Made by a program: the position numbers and the translations under genes. This document shows positions 17,521-27,955 of a DNA stretch of 64,000 nt, piece after piece (position 1 is the first letter of the stretch; each line of letters begins with the position of its first letter). Origin of the DNA: Bog-473 sp963788585 (GTDB taxonomy: Bacteria > Actinomycetota > Acidimicrobiia > Acidimicrobiales > RAAP-2); contig CAWBHA010000004.1 in the NCBI GenBank assembly GCA_963788585.1, forward strand, positions 186,001 through 250,000, given 5' to 3'. The notes beneath the pieces were generated by a model that was not told the origin of the DNA, searched no databases, and saw only the letters and a program-made list of their open reading frames with translations.

Positions 17521-20500
17521 TGACTTGGACCTTGGTGGGCCCGGCCGTAGCCTTGCCCACCAAATTCGACGCGATCACCGAATACGTGAAGGTCTTGGTG
17601 CCGGAGGGCGGGGTTCCGTTGAGAGCACCGGTCGTCGAATTGATGGAGAGCCAAGACGGTGCGGTCGCGCTCAGGGCGTAGGTGGGTGCGGGCGTCCCGC
17701 TGGCATTGAAGGTGTAGCTGTAGCTCTGCCCGGCCTTGGCCGTCGTGGGCGGCGCCGCCAGGATGAACGTCGGTGCCTGGCTCACGGCGAAGGACTGTTG
17801 GACCTGATTCCCCGGGTAATAGTTGCCGTTGCCAGCCTGGTTGGCATCGAGCAGACACGTTCCGGCAGCCTGGAAGGTCACCATCCCGCCACTGGTGACG
17901 GAGCACACCGGCGTCGTCGAGGAGTCGACGGTGACGAGGGCAGTGAGCTTCGACGTCGCAGAGGCCGTCGCGGCATAGGTCCCTCCGACGGCTGCCTTCG
18001 ACGGTGCCGTGGAGGTAAATTTCACGGTCTGCGTCGCCTTCGAAACCACGAAGCCATTGTTGACGCCAATGAAACTGAGGGTGTCGTTGCTGCCAGCACT
18101 CCCCGAGCAGCTTGAACCGAGAATCGTGTAGGTCCCTGCGGCGAGCGACGAAGCGATCGGGGTCGCGGAACCCACCGTCGAGCACTTGAGCGAAGCGACG
18201 CTGACGCCCGACGGTGCCGTCGTGTACGTGAAAGCGGGAGTGCCGCCATAGGTCTGGGTCCCCGAAACCTGCACGGTCGCGGCAGCCTTCGACACAACGA
18301 AGCCACTGGTCAAACCAGAGAACGTGAGAGTGTCACTGGTCGCTGCGCTCCCAGAGCAGCTCGAGCCGAGAATCGTGTACTTCCCCGCGTTGAGCGACGC
18401 GTTGATCGGGCTCGAGGACCCGACTGTCGTGCAACTCAGAGAGCTGACGCTCACGCCCGACGGTGTCGTCGTGTACGTGAAAGCAGGAGTGCCGCCATAG
18501 GTCTGGGTCCCCGAGACATTGACGATGACGGGTGTCAGAGGCGTCCACTGGGCGTAGAGGGTGACCGAGCCGGCCAAGGTGTAGGGCGAGGTCAAAGCGG
18601 AGCCACCGGTGGCGTTGGCGAACCAGCCGGCAAAGGTGTATCCGGCCAGCGTCGGCCCGGCGGGCAGGGTCACCGTGGTCCCGTCGAGGCCGCTCACATA
18701 GGCGACGGCGCTGCCGCCTTGTGAATTGAAGGTGAGCACGTCGGTGACGTTGGGGATCCACTGGGCGTAGAGGGTGACCGAGCCGGCCAAGGTGTAGGTG
18801 GCTCCCGGGCTGAAGTCGACGCCGGACCCATTGGCGGCGGTGTTCCACGCGTTGAAGGTGTATCCGGCCAGCGTCGGCCCGGCGGGCAGGGTCACCGTGG
18901 TCCCGTCGAGGCCGCTCACATAGGCGACGGCGCTGCCGCCTTGTGAATTGAAGGTGAGCACGTCGGTGACGTTGGGGATCCACTGGGCGTAGAGGGTGAC
19001 CGAGCCGGCCAAGGTGTAGGTGGCTCCCGGGCTGAAGTCGACGCCGGACCCATTGGCGGCGGTGTTCCACGCGTTGAAGGTGTATCCGGCCAGCGTCGGC
19101 CCGGCGGGCAGGGTCACCGTGGTCCCGTCGAGGCCGCTCACATAGGCGACGGCGCTGCCGCCTTGTGAGTTGAAGGTGAGAGTGTCCGTCGTACTGCTGC
19201 CCCCAAGCTGGGTGCTGTCCTGATACAGGGCGGCCAAGGCCCCGGGCACCCAACCGCTATCCCAACTATGAGCCGAGGCCTGCGACGTGTCAGTCGTGTG
19301 AAGGATCCCCTCTGACGTCAGACGGGAGTCGTAGTCACCTACGTCGTATTGGTAGTAGTAGTAGCCGCCGATCCAAATTCGGTTGTTTGTGAGGAAAGGC
19401 GCTTTGTAGGTATCAAGGAAGGAGTTCGTCAACGCGTAGTTGTCTTGATAGTTCGCGTCGGTACCGTAATTCGCAGCAGGGTCCGAACCCAACTGGTCGT
19501 ACGACGTCATATCGGCCGGGAAATCCCATGACGCAGCCAGTTGGAATAGATTCGGATGCTTCAGAATGAGGTCCTGCGCACCGAGGCCCGATTTAGAGAA
19601 CCCGATCAACCAGTTTTGTTCGGTTCCGGTATGTCGAAAGTTTGGCTCTCACCCAAGGCTCGAGGTCCGCCGTCATAAAAGTTTCGTACCGCAAGTTGGC
19701 GTCGTTGGGGTTATTCGCGTACCACGGGTCAATCGCGAATGTGGGTTCGATGATCGTGAGGTTGTATTGATCCTCAGCATCGAGCGCAGCCATCGTTTCT
19801 AGCCCGTCACCAAAGACGTCCCCCAGCCCCGCCTCGACAGGAAGGACGTAGAGAAAATTGTGCGCGACCCCTGCTGCTGGGTGGGTCGGCTGCAGTACGC
19901 GAAGAGTCTGAGGACCGTCTCCATCGTCGGCAGAGGTAAAGGAGTAATACTGAATGTTGTTGGCATCCGTGCTCTCGTACTGAACGGAAAAGGCGCCGCT
20001 GCCACAAGTGACAGAGACGTTGGTGACGTTCGCCGTTCCCACGGTGCCCGATCCGTTGGCGACCGTGCAGGCTTGCCCCGACGGATCAGTCGACACGGTG
20101 ACGGCGTAGGGCGCGCTCTGTGCCAAGAGGGAGTCGAAGGTGAAGGTGCCGTTGGCGCTGATACCCAACGGGTCCCCGCCGTTGTCCTCGAGGGTTGCCG
20201 TCCCTGAAAGGCCCGAGACGGTGCCCCCGATCGAATAGGGGCCGGCGCCAGTTCCCCCCGGAGTTGCACAGGTGACAGAGACGTTCGTGACGTTGCCCGA
20301 GCCGACGACGCCCGATCCGTTCGCGACGCTGCATTCCTGACCGGAGGGTTCGGTTGCCACGGTGACGGAATAGGAGGCTCCCTCCGCCAACGGGGTGTCG
20401 AAGGTGAAGGTGCCGTTGGCGCTGATACTCAATGGGTCCCCGCCGTTGTTCTCGAGGCCGACCGTCCCCGAGAGACCCGAGACGGTGCCCCCGATCGAAT

Positions 20501-22025
20501 AGGGGCCACCGCCGGTGGTGGCGCTGTCACCCACCCAGTCACCCGCGGTCGAAGTGCCGTAGGCCATGATGGCTGGGGCCCCTCCCGTCAAGCTGGTGTC
20601 GGTGGCCGTGATCTCGACGACACCGTTCTCAGCGAACGAGAGCGTGGAGCCAGTGACGCTCAGGGTCAGCTCGCTCCCGGCTGCCAGGGTGCCTGACGCG
20701 AAGGACGAGCCGAGTTGCGTCCATGCGCCATTGAGCAGCTTGAACAGCTCCAGCTCGGGGTTTCCGTTGTTGCCCCAGTAGATGCCGAGGTAGAGACTTT
20801 GGCCGCCGTTCTGGGCTCTCACGGCGGGACCAATCCATTGGCCGGCACCGATCGGAGTGGAGGTGACCTGAATCTGGGAAGACTGGTCACTGCCGAAAGT
20901 CGTTCCCGTGTAGATGTCACCGGAGGTCCCGGCGGCTTGGGTACCGACGACGTTGTCATTGGAGATGGCAAGTCCCCCGACAGTCATGTCGGTCCAGTTC
21001 GCACCGAGGCTTCCGTTCGCTCTGTTGAAGTTGTCCGAATAGGGGCCGGCGCCAGTTCCCCCCGGAGTTGCACAGGTGACAGAGACGTTCGTGACGTTGC
21101 CCGAGCCGACGACGCCCGATCCGTTCGCGACGCTGCATTCCTGACCGGAGGGTTCGGTTGCCACGGTGACGGAATAGGAGGCTCCCTCCGCCAACGGGGT
21201 GTCGAAGGTGAAGGTGCCGTTGGCGCTGATACTCAATGGGTCCCCGCCGTTGTTCTCGAGGCCGACCGTCCCCGAGAGACCCGAGACGGTGCCCCCGATC
21301 GAATAGGGGCCACCGTCGGTGGTGGCGCTGTCACCCACCCAGTCACCCGCGGTCGAAGTGCCGTAGGCCATGATGGCTGGGGCCCCTCCCGTCAAGCTGG
21401 TGTCGGTGGCCGTGATCTCGACGACACCGTTCTCAGCGAACGAGAGCGTGGAGCCAGTGACGCTCAGGGTCAGCTCGCTCCCGGCTGCCAGGGTGCCTGA
21501 CGCGAAGGACGAGCCGAGTTGCGTCCATGCGCCATTGAGCAGCTTGAACAGCTCCAGCTCGGGGTTTCCGTTGTTGCCCCAGTAGATGCCGAGGTAGAGA
21601 CTTTGGCCGCCGTTCTGGGCTCTCACGGCGGGACCAATCCATTGGCCGGCACCGATCGGAGTGGAGGTGACCTGAATCTGGGAAGACTGGTCACTGCCGA
21701 AAGTCGTTCCCGTGTAGATGTCACCGGAGGTCCCGGCGGCTTGGGTACCGACGACGTTGTCATTGGAGATGGCAAGTCCCCCGACAGTCATGTCGGTCCA
21801 GTTCGCACCGAGGCTTCCGTTCGCTCTGTTGAAGTTGTCCGAAGCGGTCGTGTCTGCGAATGATCGCTGCGGCATCGCCAGTACGAGCACTGAGACGACG
21901 AGTGCGCCGAGGACCATGAGTCGCAAGGACAGTGCCAACATCGCACGGGGTGGGTGAGCGAGCAACGCTGCCGCCCTTGCGGGTTTGCGCGCAAAAACAA
22001 AAGGGTCCCGTGAGTCTCGTCTCAT
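17513..22025 (-). CDS. Large mosaic secreted esterase (frame broken once)
   Basis: The ATG at 22025 opens a protein of ~1,500 residues in two frames. In order: signal peptide (LMVLGALVVSVLVLAM); two copies of a jelly-roll lectin-like domain (DNFNRANGSLGANW...) each followed by an Ig-like module (YSIGGTVSGLSGTVGLENN...), then a third Ig-like module; an alpha/beta-hydrolase esterase domain with nucleophile elbow GFSKSG; three Listeria-Bacteroides repeats (GYTFNAWNTAANGSG ... SVTLYAQW); two MBG-like modules (VSGTQTYGGTPAFTYTT); a bacterial Ig-like domain; and a C-terminal putative-Ig domain ending at the TAG at 17513. The frame breaks inside the esterase domain at the T run 19614-19617. Removing one base restores YRNRTNWLIGFSKSG. 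The lectin domains suggest carbohydrate binding, and the esterase may deacylate extracellular polysaccharide. Confidence 0.75.
18739..19182. repeat. Two tandem 222-bp repeats (Listeria-Bacteroides repeat modules)
   Basis: 18739-18960 and 18961-19182 are nearly identical at base level, and a third, shorter relative lies at ~18540-18738. Each unit codes 74 residues of the esterase gene. Base-level identity beyond protein-level identity points to recent duplication or gene conversion. Confidence 0.85.
20233..21840. repeat. Two tandem 804-bp repeats inside the esterase gene
   Basis: 20233-21036 and 21037-21840 are almost identical. The only difference I noticed is C at 20512 against T at 21316 (on the minus strand Gly versus Asp, in SATTGGG / SATTDGG). 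Each unit codes 268 residues: one lectin-like domain plus one Ig-like module. The unit is in frame, so duplication lengthened the protein without breaking it. Confidence 0.9.
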
Positions 22026-22460
22026 CTGTAACGAATCGACTTCCCTTCGGCCTCGGGGTCGTCCCTCCTCGAATTCTCCGCTGTCACCCTGTATCAGGAG
22101 GTCTCAGGGTTACGTGGTGATACGTGGAGCAACGACTTTCTGCCAAGAGGTCAAAAACCCTGGCCTTGACCGTTTCCCGATCTCGGATCCAGCCCTTTCT
22201 CAGGGTCCACGAGCTCTGGCCAGGTCCCTCGGGAGTGCACGCAGCCCTGGCAATGCAAAGACTCCCCATCGGGATAATTCGCACGCGGCCTCGGAGCGAC
22301 TAGTGAGGTTGCCACGCGAAGCGGGCGCATGAAATGGATTGCGTGTCTGGCCCTCACGAGACGACTCTCGACCTCACACATCTAGGCGCGGCACTTGAGG
22401 ACTTCGGCACCGACGGACCCGAGGGCATCTGACCAAATCATCGTTCTGTATGATCTTGCA
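22026..22460. other. Divergent intergenic region
   Basis: 435 bases between the minus-strand esterase gene and the plus-strand methyltransferase. It should carry both promoters. I see no convincing gene or hairpin. The methyltransferase frame extends back to a TTG at 22395 without an RBS. Confidence 0.4.
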
Positions 22461-23294
22461 ATGGCGGATCAAACAATGAGGAGTGGCAGGAATCTGCAGG
22501 AACGCGTCGGTTACCTCGGAAGAGCTGCTTTCGTTGTGGCTTCCCATCCGTTGGAAGGGTTGGACCGGATCCGCGGCAGAACCGAGATTGTTCTCTCCGA
22601 GCATCTTTCCTCCGTAGCGGGTCAGAAGCCTTCGGCGACTACGACGGAACCCGTCAAGAACCTTCATGAACTGCTCGACGTTGATTGGCCCTGTCCTCTG
22701 GAGCAGGCATTCAATGAGGCGTGGGGCGACCTTGGGAGACACATGGCCTCATCGGGCCTCAAGGTCGGCGAGGGACATGATGCTGATGCGAACCTGGCCC
22801 ACGTCGTCTGGTGCGCCATACGTCACATGGACCCGCAGCGAGTTCTCGAGACCGGGGTGGCTCGAGGCGTGACCAGCGTTCTTGCTCTCGGCGCTTTAGC
22901 ACAATCCAACGCCGGTCTCGGTCGCCTTTGGAGCATCGATCTGCCACCCATGATGTCCGGCTGGCATGAACAATCGAAGGTACTGGTGGATGAGAGTGCC
23001 TGGCCGGACTGGACCTACCTGCGAGGTTCGAGCAGAAGGACGATGGCGTCAACCTGCGCATCTATGGAGTCGATCGACATATTTATTCACGACAGCCTTC
23101 ATACGCCGCAGACGATGAAGTACGAGTTCGAAAAAGCATGGCCATTCATGCGTGCCGGCGGTCTACTGATTTCCGACGACGTCGAGGGTAATTCTGCCTT
23201 CGTCGATTTCGTCAAGTCGCGCCGTATCAAGAAATGGTTCACCGCTCCCAAGGCGGACAAAGAGGGCTTGTTCGGGGTGGCACTAAAGGAATAG
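22461..23294 (+). CDS. Class I SAM-dependent methyltransferase (CmcI-like), paralogue of 8537-9451
   Basis: 277 residues from the ATG at 22461; a TTG at 22395 would add 22. SAM motif I is VLETGVARGVTSV and strand 2 ends in LWSIDLPP. YLRGSSRRTM, IFIHDSLHTPQTM and LLISDDVEGN align with the same blocks of the methyltransferase at 8.5 kb, so the two share a recent family origin. The region before the SAM fold (LLDVDWPCPLEQAFNEAWGD) is also shared. CmcI-like enzymes methylate oxygen on small molecules or sugar units. Position next to the polysaccharide genes suggests a sugar acceptor, but this is inference. It is convergent with the Wzy-like gene, 208 nt apart. Confidence 0.8.
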   Translation: MADQTMRSGRNLQERVGYLGRAAFVVASHPLEGLDRIRGRTEIVLSEHLSSVAGQKPSATTTEPVKNLHELLDVDWPCPLEQAFNEAWGDLGRHMASSGLKVGEGHDADANLAHVVWCAIRHMDPQRVLETGVARGVTSVLALGALAQSNAGLGRLWSIDLPPMMSGWHEQSKVLVDESAWPDWTYLRGSSRRTMASTCASMESIDIFIHDSLHTPQTMKYEFEKAWPFMRAGGLLISDDVEGNSAFVDFVKSRRIKKWFTAPKADKEGLFGVALKE

Positions 23295-23502
23295 GCGGTG
23301 CGGTTAACCGGCGGTGCTGCCCTTTCCTGAGCGCGGCGATCTCGAGGTAGCCTCTTCAAGTTGTCGCTCAGCGGAGTTCCGTTGCGTTGCGTGATTCCGA
23401 TGTGGATGGTGCCTCCGGAATCGGTTGGGTGCGGAAACGGCGAGACATCGCCACCGTCACCCAGCGAGCTCGCGAACGGCGGGGCCAACTCTTTACGTGC
23501 GC

Positions 23503-24807
23503 TCAGCCCTCAGGTCTGGGAAGCATCCGGAACGACTGCGGATTGGATTTGGGCGCCGACAGCAAAGGGGGCATCAGTACCGACATGGCCACGGCCAGGT
23601 CCAAGATATAGGTCGACGGTTGCCCCAGACCTGTCTCCGTAAATGATGCGATCGCGCAGTAGACAACCAGAAAGAGCGCTACTGCTCTTCCGGGACCGCG
23701 CGGGCTGATCAGCGCCACGATAAGCAGCGAGACCAGTACTAACCCGTCGAGGATGTCACCGACGAGACCTTGATCCTGAAAGGTCGACAGCCAGCTGGAA
23801 TCGATGGGAATCCCGTCGACTCCATCGTTTGACATTCCGTACCCGAAGAGAGTGTTGATCTCGGTTCGCGGCTGGGCCAGGACGCTGGACCAGGCGTTGG
23901 TGCGCCCCGTGAGGTTCGTCAGTGCCTCAGCGCTCTGCCCTCTGGCGAACCATCCAGTGACGGCCGGAGCGAAGCTGAGCGCCCCGATGCCCACCACGAC
24001 GATCACCACCACGAAGGCGCGCCGAACTCGCCTCCGACTTGCAAAGAGGCTCAAACCACCAACGAGGATCCCCGCCAACATCGCAATTAATGCAGTTCGG
24101 GTATGAGTGAGGAGCAGAACGATGGTGCCCGCTGCGATGACCAACCCTGTCCACCTTGACTTCGACCAACCAGAGAGCCACGTCACAACCGTCATCCCGA
24201 CGAGAACCGCGGCGTAATGCGCTACCTGCGTCGGCGGGATGGGCCAGACGATCCCAGCCAACCGGCCGCCGCCTGCGTTGGCGAACGCCTTGGTCGGTGA
24301 GATGACCATTCCAAGAAGCACGACGCTGATGACGGCAACCAACACCCGACTTTGAAAGCGGAAGATCATGAAGTCACGGCGTCCCCACCACGGTGTCGTG
24401 AGCCAAAGGGCGCCGACGAACACTGCGAATCTAAGCCACCGGATCATCGAACCGAGCCCGAAGTAGCCCCGAAAACTCATGATTGCCGCGAAGAGACACA
24501 TTGCCGTGAACAAGAGGAGCAAGATGTTGGGTCGCACCAGGAGCCTTTTGTTCGCAGTCAAGATGAGAATAAGTGCGGCGCCCAACGCTAACTCGGGTAG
24601 GGCCTTGCCAACCTGGTGCGGAAGGGGAATCAGATTCGTCGACACCGACGTATACGTCATGACGTTGAAGGACAGAAGTCCCCACACCCAGCCAATCCGT
24701 CGACGCATGGAGCGCTCGTTCGGACCGGCCAAGAGTCCCCAGTCACGGGCCACTTCAGGGGACAGCGCGGGAATCGGGGCCCCCGACACGTAGCCCCGAG
24801 AGGTCAT
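23503..24807 (-). CDS. O-antigen ligase / Wzy-like polysaccharide polymerase
   Basis: 434 residues with about ten hydrophobic membrane segments (for example ALILILTANK, RFAVFVGALWLT, LVAVISVVLLGMVI, GIGALSFAPAVTGW) and one large loop before the last segments (TNLTGRTNAWSSVLAQPR ... FGYGMSNDG), the layout of Wzy_C/O-antigen ligase proteins. GRT-W and the GYG-SN loop are typical. It would polymerise or transfer lipid-linked repeat units on the outer face of the membrane. The ATG at 24807 overlaps the TGA of the Wzz-like gene (ATGA), so the two are translationally coupled. It is the last gene of a three-gene operon of chain-length proteins and polymerase. Confidence 0.8.
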   Translation of the reverse strand: MTSRGYVSGAPIPALSPEVARDWGLLAGPNERSMRRRIGWVWGLLSFNVMTYTSVSTNLIPLPHQVGKALPELALGAALILILTANKRLLVRPNILLLLFTAMCLFAAIMSFRGYFGLGSMIRWLRFAVFVGALWLTTPWWGRRDFMIFRFQSRVLVAVISVVLLGMVISPTKAFANAGGGRLAGIVWPIPPTQVAHYAAVLVGMTVVTWLSGWSKSRWTGLVIAAGTIVLLLTHTRTALIAMLAGILVGGLSLFASRRRVRRAFVVVIVVVGIGALSFAPAVTGWFARGQSAEALTNLTGRTNAWSSVLAQPRTEINTLFGYGMSNDGVDGIPIDSSWLSTFQDQGLVGDILDGLVLVSLLIVALISPRGPGRAVALFLVVYCAIASFTETGLGQPSTYILDLAVAMSVLMPPLLSAPKSNPQSFRMLPRPEG

Positions 24808-26411
24808 GCTGAGATGACGCCGTCTGCGGCCGGCAGCCCCACCAAAGGCGCGCTCGGCCGAAGGAGACCGATCGAGTCGTCCTGTGCCTCCGCCCCCATC
24901 AGGACCCCGGATCGAATCGTGATCCCAGCCTCACGGAGCAGGACTGCGGTAGAACTCACTCGCTGGGCGCTCGAGCGACCAGCGGTCACGGTCACGGTCG
25001 CTTCCTTCGCCCAGCGGAGATGCCACGCGCCCTTGGCCGGATCGATCGTGGTAAAGGCCAGGACGGCACTTGCTCTGCCTGGGGTCGCAAGCCACTGCGG
25101 TTCGGAGTCACTCATCTCGTCTAGGGATGGTGTAAACACCTGCAACGTGCCGGTCGGCCGGTCGGCCGACGATGGAGCCTCAATACGGAGGTCCCGCATG
25201 CCTCGCGCCAAGAGACCGTCGGCTGTGAGGTCTGCGACCAGCACGGCTTCTCCCTTCTCGGCCAAACGTCTCGCCAGCGCCGCCACTGCCGCGGCCGGAA
25301 CGGTCAGGTCGTCCAATGCGATAACGAGCAGGGTTCTCTGGTCCCCACGTGGCACTCCCTGTCGGCTCAGATAGCGGGCAAAGTCGCCAACCTCTCCGCG
25401 CTGCTCGAGAGCGGACCGTCTAATCCACCTCTCGGGACGCATTCTCGGATGGCGCACTGGCTTCAGGCTCAACTCGACTGGCGCACCCAACAACGAGGCC
25501 ACTTCGTCCCGATGCCGAAGCCGGTCCGAAACGACTGCTTGCACAGCAACATAGGCAACACCGATCACCAGACCGCCGATGAGACCGGCGATACCGTCGA
25601 GCGCAAAGAGCTTGGCCGTGGATGCTGGAAGAGCGGTACCTGGCGTAACAATTCGGCTCCCGCTGCTCACGGCAATGCTCGCCAGTTGATTCTGCTGGAT
25701 AGATTGCTCGAGGCTGGTGAGTTCGCTCGTGTCTGATGACTGCTCCCCGACGAGGGTGGTGAGGTTTTTGCTCGGGGTGGACCCCGATCCGTTGATGGTG
25801 GCGCTCAACTGACTTATCTGCTGCTCCAACGTAGTGATCTGATTGCCCAGAGCTTTGTTTGCAGCCGCGGTCTGTTGCTGGATCCTTTCGGAACGAAACT
25901 CGAGAAACGCCGTGGCCAAAGCGTTGGCTCTACGGATGGCTTCCTCCTTCGTGGGCCCGGCGACGTTGAGCGTGATCACGTTGTCGCTATCCACGACCCC
26001 GGGCGCCTTACCGAGCAGCTTTGCCGGACTGAGCGAGGGTTCGCCCAACAGGTCGGCGGCTCGTTGCCCAACTGCCGTGGTCTGCAAGAGAGCCACGTCG
26101 TTCGCGATGCCTGTCGCTGGATCGGTCCCCGGAGCTTGGGCGAGGTACAGAGTGGCATAGGCGGGATAACTACGGGGCACAACGAGGTGGAACCCGAGTC
26201 CGACCAACAGGCCCAGAGCCGCGAGACTCAGCCAGATTTTGCGACGACGGCGAAGAGCGCCCAAAACGAACCGAAGACCGACCAACCGCCCGACCAGCAC
26301 GACAGGGGGTTGCGACTCCGCCGAAGGGCTCAGCCGAGCATCCACAGCATCAGGTTCCCTCGTCGTGCCCCCAAGATCCCGAAAACCAGGGTCTTCTCGC
26401 ATGGTCGTCAC
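24804..26411 (-). CDS. Wzz-like chain-length protein with degenerate BY-kinase domain (second of pair)
   Basis: 535 residues from the GTG at 26411, which overlaps the upstream TGA as GTGA and sits 11 nt after GGAGGT. After a ~45-residue cytoplasmic tail the Wzz domain lies between two membrane helices (IWLSLAALGLLVGLGFHLVV and IAGLIGGLVIGVAYVAVQ), with a coiled coil of the type ALGNQITTLEQQISQL. The C-terminal ~220 residues resemble the ATPase domain of tyrosine-kinase co-polymerases (LLVIALDDLTVP ... AVLVADLTADG), but the P-loop GKS/T is missing and no C-terminal Tyr cluster is present. It probably controls polymer length without kinase activity. Confidence 0.75.
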   Translation of the reverse strand: MTTMREDPGFRDLGGTTREPDAVDARLSPSAESQPPVVLVGRLVGLRFVLGALRRRRKIWLSLAALGLLVGLGFHLVVPRSYPAYATLYLAQAPGTDPATGIANDVALLQTTAVGQRAADLLGEPSLSPAKLLGKAPGVVDSDNVITLNVAGPTKEEAIRRANALATAFLEFRSERIQQQTAAANKALGNQITTLEQQISQLSATINGSGSTPSKNLTTLVGEQSSDTSELTSLEQSIQQNQLASIAVSSGSRIVTPGTALPASTAKLFALDGIAGLIGGLVIGVAYVAVQAVVSDRLRHRDEVASLLGAPVELSLKPVRHPRMRPERWIRRSALEQRGEVGDFARYLSRQGVPRGDQRTLLVIALDDLTVPAAAVAALARRLAEKGEAVLVADLTADGLLARGMRDLRIEAPSSADRPTGTLQVFTPSLDEMSDSEPQWLATPGRASAVLAFTTIDPAKGAWHLRWAKEATVTVTAGRSSAQRVSSTAVLLREAGITIRSGVLMGAEAQDDSIGLLRPSAPLVGLPAADGVISA

Positions 26412-27955
26412 CGTACGTCGGCACCTCCAGCCCACGGATCCAAGGAACGCGACTGCAAAAACCGAGCCACCTGTTCGTTGGCGTTGGGAACCATGCCGAG
26501 CGTCCGATCGGCACTCATTGGATTGGTCACGAATACGCCATTGACCGACAAACCTTCTTGCCCGATGGCGATCAGAACTCGGACGATCTGCTCCTGGTTT
26601 GCACAGCCTGCTGAGATCGCCAGCACGACCATGCCTCGCGCCACAAAGGCAGGAAGTTTGGGTTCGTCGGGATTGAGCACGATCGAAATCATCGTGAGCG
26701 CGCCGTCGGCGTCATCGACCGGAGGTGACCCCTTGAAAAGCCGAAGATTTGGTCGCGCCGGTTCGTGTCGGGAGGTAAGGAAATCGCATACGTCGCTCAA
26801 TCCGCGCGATCCCGGGTCGTCCGACGTGAGGACCAGGGAGGTGGGAATCTCCATGGTTGCACAAACGACCGCAAAGTGGGCAACCGCTCCCACGCTGGCA
26901 CTGTCATCAGCCAGGGTGACGATAGTGAGCTCCCGTCGTCTGGTCTCGAGGAGGTCCAAGTGACGGAGTGCCTTGCGGACGTTCCACACCTCGGTCACAG
27001 CTGGATTGTGTTCCCGAAGCAGCGTCAGCCATTCCGAGGTCCTTTTCAATCGCCCGACGTTGAGGGAGAGCACCACCGGAACACCAGCGACCTCTGCAAT
27101 CTCGTCGCGGGTCGTGACGTTAGATCCGCGTCGCCAGATGATGACGACCAACGCGCTGCCGATCAGGAGGCCGAGAATTGCGCCGACCACAATCGGGAGA
27201 AGTTGGCTGAGGAGCGATGGGCGGGTCGCCGATACCGCCTCCTGAATAACCTGGGTTCCACCGTTCGCGGCCGCACCGAGCTTGGCCGCCGCGATCTGAC
27301 TGTTCACGCTCTGAAGCTGTAGCGACGCATCCGCCTCGGCGGTGGTCAACGAGCCCAAGAGTTGAAGGTCCTGTTGACCCTCGACCGATGTCTGCCCGTA
27401 TGACGCCACTCCGGCTTGGACGGATTGGATCTCCTGGTCATACTGATTGACTTGTTTGGTCAACGCTGACGCCTGTGCCTCGAGCCCCGACAGGGCGCTT
27501 GATCCACTCGACACCTGAGACGACGTGACGAAAGCCACCAACTGGCCTGCCACGGCGTTGGCCAAGGCCTGTGCAGCACTCGGGGAGGAGCCCGATGCAC
27601 TGATCTGTACGAGGTTCGCTGCCACTGGCGTAGCAGTCACTCGTTTTGCAGCTGTTTGGACAGATAAGCGAGGGGTTACCTTTGATCCTGCCGCGCCGAG
27701 CACGGCAGAGCTCACGGCGATCTCGCTATCCGTCGTGTTGGAATCGGCCGCAGGAGATCCGTTGGAGGTTCCCGATGATCCGCTGCTCGCGGAACTCGGC
27801 ACGAGAACCAGCGTTTTGGCGCTGTACGGCGCCGGGTGCCAGAGCGTCCAGACGGTTGGGATCAACGCACCGACCAGGACGCAGACAGCTACAATCGACC
27901 GCCGTCTCCGCAACAGCCCCAACACTCGACGGATATCCAATGTCTCCTCAGACAA
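26408..27955 (-). CDS. Wzz-like chain-length protein with degenerate BY-kinase domain (first of pair)
   Basis: 515 residues. A TTG at 27955 is supported by AGGAGG (27968-27973) 8 nt upstream. An N-terminal helix (IVAVCVLVGALIPTVWTLW) and a second helix (LLPIVVGAILGLLIGSALVV) bracket a Wzz domain rich in Ser/Ala with coiled-coil stretches (LEAQASALTKQVNQYDQEI). The C-terminal half has the fold pattern of a ParA/BY-kinase domain (LTIVTLADDSASVGAVA ... TSLVLTSDDPG) but lacks the P-loop Lys. It is the first gene of the coupled operon leading to the second Wzz-like protein and the Wzy-like polymerase, so it likely acts in the same polymerisation complex. Confidence 0.75.
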   Translation of the reverse strand: MSEETLDIRRVLGLLRRRRSIVAVCVLVGALIPTVWTLWHPAPYSAKTLVLVPSSASSGSSGTSNGSPAADSNTTDSEIAVSSAVLGAAGSKVTPRLSVQTAAKRVTATPVAANLVQISASGSSPSAAQALANAVAGQLVAFVTSSQVSSGSSALSGLEAQASALTKQVNQYDQEIQSVQAGVASYGQTSVEGQQDLQLLGSLTTAEADASLQLQSVNSQIAAAKLGAAANGGTQVIQEAVSATRPSLLSQLLPIVVGAILGLLIGSALVVIIWRRGSNVTTRDEIAEVAGVPVVLSLNVGRLKRTSEWLTLLREHNPAVTEVWNVRKALRHLDLLETRRRELTIVTLADDSASVGAVAHFAVVCATMEIPTSLVLTSDDPGSRGLSDVCDFLTSRHEPARPNLRLFKGSPPVDDADGALTMISIVLNPDEPKLPAFVARGMVVLAISAGCANQEQIVRVLIAIGQEGLSVNGVFVTNPMSADRTLGMVPNANEQVARFLQSRSLDPWAGGADVR

